A model generated the notes under the pieces. That model made no database searches. It saw only the letters and a list, made by a program, of their open reading frames with translations, and was not told where the DNA came from. Positions 35,642-38,110 of a stretch of 38,110 nt of DNA are shown one piece after another (the stretch's first letter is position 1; each line of letters starts with the position of its first letter). The DNA is from Devosia geojensis (GTDB lineage Bacteria; Pseudomonadota; Alphaproteobacteria; Rhizobiales; Devosiaceae), in NCBI RefSeq assembly GCF_000969415.1, contig NZ_JZEX01000117.1, positions 1 through 38,110 on the forward strand, given 5' to 3'. A program made the position numbers and the translations under genes.

Positions 35642-37243
35642 TCAGGACTGCCCCGCCAGCCACGCGGCGACGGCGGGCAGCGCCTTGATCTTTTCGACCA
35701 TCTGCGAACGGTCGCACTCGAACTGGCCCGGACGTTCGGCTTTCCATTCGGCGTTGTCGGTGATGGCCTTGGCCGCTTCCTTGCCGGCGATCAGGTCCTT
35801 GATCTGCACGACGCCGCGGGCGCGCTCGTCGCCGCCCTCGATGACGACGGCGGGGGAGTTGCGCTTGTCGGCATAGGCGAGCTGCTTGCCGAAATTCTTG
35901 GTCTGGCCGAGGAACATCTCGGCGCGGATGCCGGCCTGACGCAGCTCGGCCACCATCTTCTGGTAGCCGGGGGTCTCGTCCCTGTCCATGACGAGGACGA
36001 CGACGGGGCCCATGGGTTCAGTGGCCCCCAGGTTGCCGGTGAGCTTCAGGGCATTGGCGAGGCGGGAGACGCCTATAGAAATGCCGGTGGCCGGCACCGG
36101 CTCACGACGGAAGCGCGAGACGAGGCCATCATAACGACCACCGCCGCCGACGGAGCCGAAGACCACCTGCTGGCCCTTCTCGTTGGTGACCGGGAAGGTC
36201 AATTCGATCTCGAAGACGGGGCCGGTGTAGTATTCGAGGCCACGTACGACAGACGTATCTATCCGAATCCTTTTGGTCCCAAATCCGCCGGCGCGGACTA
36301 ACCGACTGATCTGCTTAAGGTCTTCCACACCTTGAACCACACTCTCGTTCGAGGAAAACTCCTCAAGTGTGTAGTCCAAGACTCGAATATTCCCCAGAAC
36401 ATTCGCACCGACCGGAGTGCTACCAACTGCCTGTTGCTGACCAACTAAGTAGTCATCTTCGAGCAAGTCTTCATCGCGCATCAGCAAAAAATAGTCCCGC
36501 CGCCCTTCGTCGCGAATGACATAAAGTTTTTCTAAGCTATCGATCTGACTTGAGCTTAGCCCCGCACCCTTGGTGAAATCTCCGCTCTCGTCCTTTCGTC
36601 CATTGCCGAGCAGAAGGCGCACTCCATCCACCCCGAACTTGTCGAGCTTATCAATGGCGCGGAGAACAGTCAGCTTTTGACTCTCATCGATGACACCAAC
36701 AGCCTCCATCACCCCATCCAGCACCTTGCGGTTGTTCACCCGCACCACGTACTTGCCCTTGAGCCCCAGCGCATCCATGACGTCGGCCATCATCATGCAC
36801 ATCTCGGCGTCCGCCTCCGGACCCGGCGCGCCGACCGTATCGGCGTCGAACTGCATGAATTGCCTGAAGCGCCCGGGGCCGGGCTTTTCGTTGCGGAAGA
36901 CGTAGCCGGCGCGATAGGAGCGGTAGGGCTTGGGCAGCGCCTCGAAGTTTTCGGCGAAATGACGGGCGAGCGGGGCGGTGAGGTCGTAGCGGAGCGACAG
37001 CCACTGCTCGTCGTCGTCCTGCAGCGAGAAGACGCCGGCATTGGGCCGGTCGGTATCGGGCAGGAACTTGCCCAGCGCCTCGGTGTATTCGAACATCGGG
37101 GTCTCGACGGGGTCGAACCCGTAGCGTTCGTAGACCGCCTTGATCTTTTCGATCATCGCGTCGACCGCGGCGATCTCGCCGGGGGTGCGATCCTCGAAGC
37201 CGCGCGGCAGGCGCGGGGCGATGAGCTTTTGCTTGTCGGTCAT
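35642..37243 (-). CDS. hisS: Histidyl-tRNA synthetase with a low-GC central block
   Basis: Cytoplasmic histidine-tRNA ligase of 533 residues. Motif 2 region is [20 protein letters not shown], the histidine-specific motif is [10 protein letters not shown], and motif 3 is [13 protein letters not shown]; the anticodon-binding domain ends the protein. It is longer than the E. coli enzyme (424 residues). Residues about 176-333 are encoded by a block with much lower GC than the rest (36245-36715); a hand count of 36301-36660 gives 185 of 360, about 51%. The frame is intact and the protein looks functional. ATG at 37243 follows AGGACG. First of hisS-hisZ-hisG. Confidence 0.96.
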   Translation of the reverse strand: MTDKQKLIAPRLPRGFEDRTPGEIAAVDAMIEKIKAVYERYGFDPVETPMFEYTEALGKFLPDTDRPNAGVFSLQDDDEQWLSLRYDLTAPLARHFAENFEALPKPYRSYRAGYVFRNEKPGPGRFRQFMQFDADTVGAPGPEADAEMCMMMADVMDALGLKGKYVVRVNNRKVLDGVMEAVGVIDESQKLTVLRAIDKLDKFGVDGVRLLLGNGRKDESGDFTKGAGLSSSQIDSLEKLYVIRDEGRRDYFLLMRDEDLLEDDYLVGQQQAVGSTPVGANVLGNIRVLDYTLEEFSSNESVVQGVEDLKQISRLVRAGGFGTKRIRIDTSVVRGLEYYTGPVFEIELTFPVTNEKGQQVVFGSVGGGGRYDGLVSRFRREPVPATGISIGVSRLANALKLTGNLGATEPMGPVVVLVMDRDETPGYQKMVAELRQAGIRAEMFLGQTKNFGKQLAYADKRNSPAVVIEGGDERARGVVQIKDLIAGKEAAKAITDNAEWKAERPGQFECDRSQMVEKIKALPAVAAWLAGQS

Positions 37244-37361
37244 TGGGAACGTCCTGAATTCGCGCCGTTTCCCTAGAGCCTTATGCGGTCTGATGCAATC
37301 GGAACGCCGGCTGCAGGTTCTTTATCGCCGTTGCTTTGACGGATCGGGGGGCAAGGGGCAA

Positions 37362-37387
37362 CAGGGGGAAGCCGCAGCCTCCCCCTG
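37362..37387. other. Inverted repeat upstream of hisS
   Basis: CAGGGGGA, 10-base loop, TCCCCCTG: perfect 8-bp stem, just after the end of the small minus-strand gene and 119 bases before hisS. No T-run in either direction, so termination is uncertain. Confidence 0.5.
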
Positions 37388-37392
37388 CCTCA

Positions 37393-37662
37393 TCAGCGTT
37401 TCAGCCAGATCATGGCCAGCAGCGCGTAGTCCGGGTTGGGAGGAACAAGGTAGGGGTTGTCCTCCACCGGGGGCAGGCCGAGGTCGGCCCGCAGGTAATC
37501 CGGCACGTCGGGCGGCCTCTTGGGGCGTCGCAGCCAGGAAAGGAGGGCTGCGAGAAGCTTTTCGAGGACGTTGCGCCGCGGCTCGGGCATGCCTTCGCTG
37601 ATGGACCAGCCGTCGGTTGCGCGCAGCGCAAGGCTGCGCGGCTTTGCGTTTTGAAGAGTCAT
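37393..37662 (-). CDS. Small hypothetical protein
   Basis: 89 residues from the ATG at 37662, which follows GGATGG (a TTG at 37683 is the alternative). I do not recognise a function. The middle, RRNVLEKLLAALLSWLRR, is an amphipathic helix. The segment VPDYLRADLGLPP recalls the YLRRDIGL motif of small DUF1127 proteins, though it is not a clear match. The C-terminal half is Pro-rich. It lies upstream of hisS on the same strand. Real coding is likely but not certain. Confidence 0.55.
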   Translation of the reverse strand: MTLQNAKPRSLALRATDGWSISEGMPEPRRNVLEKLLAALLSWLRRPKRPPDVPDYLRADLGLPPVEDNPYLVPPNPDYALLAMIWLKR

Positions 37663-37942
37663 CTTGCCATCCGGACGCGCCAAAGCGCGCCGGCTCCATT
37701 GGTTTGGGTTGGTTGAAGCGACGACGAACGAACGCCCGGACGGAATCCGTGCCGTGGCGGAGCTATCGATGCGTCGTCAGGGGGTGGGTGCGTCCGCGCC
37801 GAAGGATCGGCGAGAAGAGCCCGGGCGGCCGAAAATCAATGTCGGCGGAGATGCACCCGGAAAGCACCCGTGATCGGAGCGTGTGCGGTATTATTCATAC
37901 GACTGTCTCCCTGGTGCTGGTTGCGGACGAGAGGGTCAGTAG

Positions 37943-37958
37943 CTCACGTCGTCGTGAG
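37943..37958. other. Short inverted repeat in the right-hand intergenic region
   Basis: CTCACG-TCGT-CGTGAG, perfect 6-bp stem. Its role is unknown. The stretch from 37663 to 38110 has no gene that I accept; it holds this repeat, the palindrome at 38001 and a family A repeat. Confidence 0.4.
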
Positions 37959-38000
37959 TGGCAAGACCTAATGCGGCGGGTTGTCGCAGGCTCGAGCGAG

Positions 38001-38018
38001 TGTTGCATGAATGCAACA
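38001..38018. promoter_or_regulatory. Perfect palindrome, candidate operator
   Basis: TGTTGCATGAATGCAACA: 8-base arms with a 2-base centre. The tight spacing suits a dimeric regulator better than an RNA hairpin. The gene it would control may lie beyond the window edge. Confidence 0.5.
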
Positions 38019-38042
38019 AGGGGTTCTGCAGGCACGATACGC

Positions 38043-38110
38043 CTCCCTCTTTGAGGGGAGGAATGAGGGTGGGATGGTTCCGGTGAGCCGCCGAGGCTTC
38101 CCCCCACCCC
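38043..38110. repeat. Palindromic C/G-run repeat, family A, copy 3 (runs off the end)
   Basis: CCTCCCTCTTTGAGGGGAGG, GAGGGTGGG and, at the very edge, CTTCCCCCCACCCC, which matches the copy at 5373. The element is cut by the end of the window. Confidence 0.55.

Noticed and set aside
36245..36715. A separate inserted gene or mobile element in hisS
   Set aside because: The frame continues and the encoded sequence fits the HisRS insertion region; no repeats or target duplication flank it.
37617..38054. Open frame of 145 codons on the plus strand at the right end
   Set aside because: Arg/Ser-rich sequence without family pattern or SD; it crosses the small minus-strand gene and the palindrome.

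Overview
The window is chromosomal DNA of a high-GC alphaproteobacterium. Gene content and style point to the order Hyphomicrobiales, possibly Devosia or a relative; the genus is an inference. Supporting signs are the order hisS-hisZ-hisG with short-form HisG, a CIRCE-controlled groESL operon, a mocDEF-like oxygenase cassette, and several families of palindromic repeats of the kind common in this order. There is no prophage, insertion sequence, CRISPR array, rRNA or tRNA that I can see.

Layout. Positions 1-6272 are housekeeping genes, mostly on the minus strand: a HAD phosphatase, ribF and ileS, with one outer-membrane lipase-like gene on the plus strand. Positions 6482-9081 are a plus-strand operon for an exported amine-oxidising system: a Tat-exported flavin amine oxidase, a c-type cytochrome and an exported RidA. 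Then come a degenerate EAL membrane protein and a divergent sigma-54 activator (9334-12190), a DUF4160/DUF2442 pair (12234-12867), a DMT transporter, an arginase-fold protein, and a DeoR regulator divergent from an MFS transporter (12872-17011), followed by a transglutaminase-like protein and a DUF427 protein. Positions 18387-20668 hold groESL with promoter, CIRCE and terminator. A hicAB module, two TSUP transporters and a GT2 glycosyltransferase follow. A LacI regulator sits divergent from a desaturase/Rieske/reductase cassette (24483-28306). A second LacI regulator sits divergent from a ribose-type ABC importer (28374-33165). The window ends with hisG, hisZ, hisS and a small hypothetical gene.

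How the genes work together. The flavin oxidase, cytochrome and RidA make a plausible chain: amine oxidation outside the cytoplasm, electrons to cytochrome c, and hydrolysis of the reactive imine. The desaturase-family oxygenase, Rieske ferredoxin and FAD reductase match MocD/E/F of rhizopine catabolism and could demethylate or hydroxylate an imported polyol; the neighbouring ABC importer is a candidate uptake route, though it has its own regulator. Three divergent regulator/target pairs (DeoR-MFS, LacI-moc, LacI-ABC) each carry visible repeated or palindromic operator candidates.

The most unusual points are a palindromic repeat inserted in frame inside ileS, an internal low-GC block in hisS that covers the insertion-domain region, a palindromic repeat nested inside another after the ABC operon, a repeat that supplies the Shine-Dalgarno of hisZ, and the exported amine-oxidation triad.
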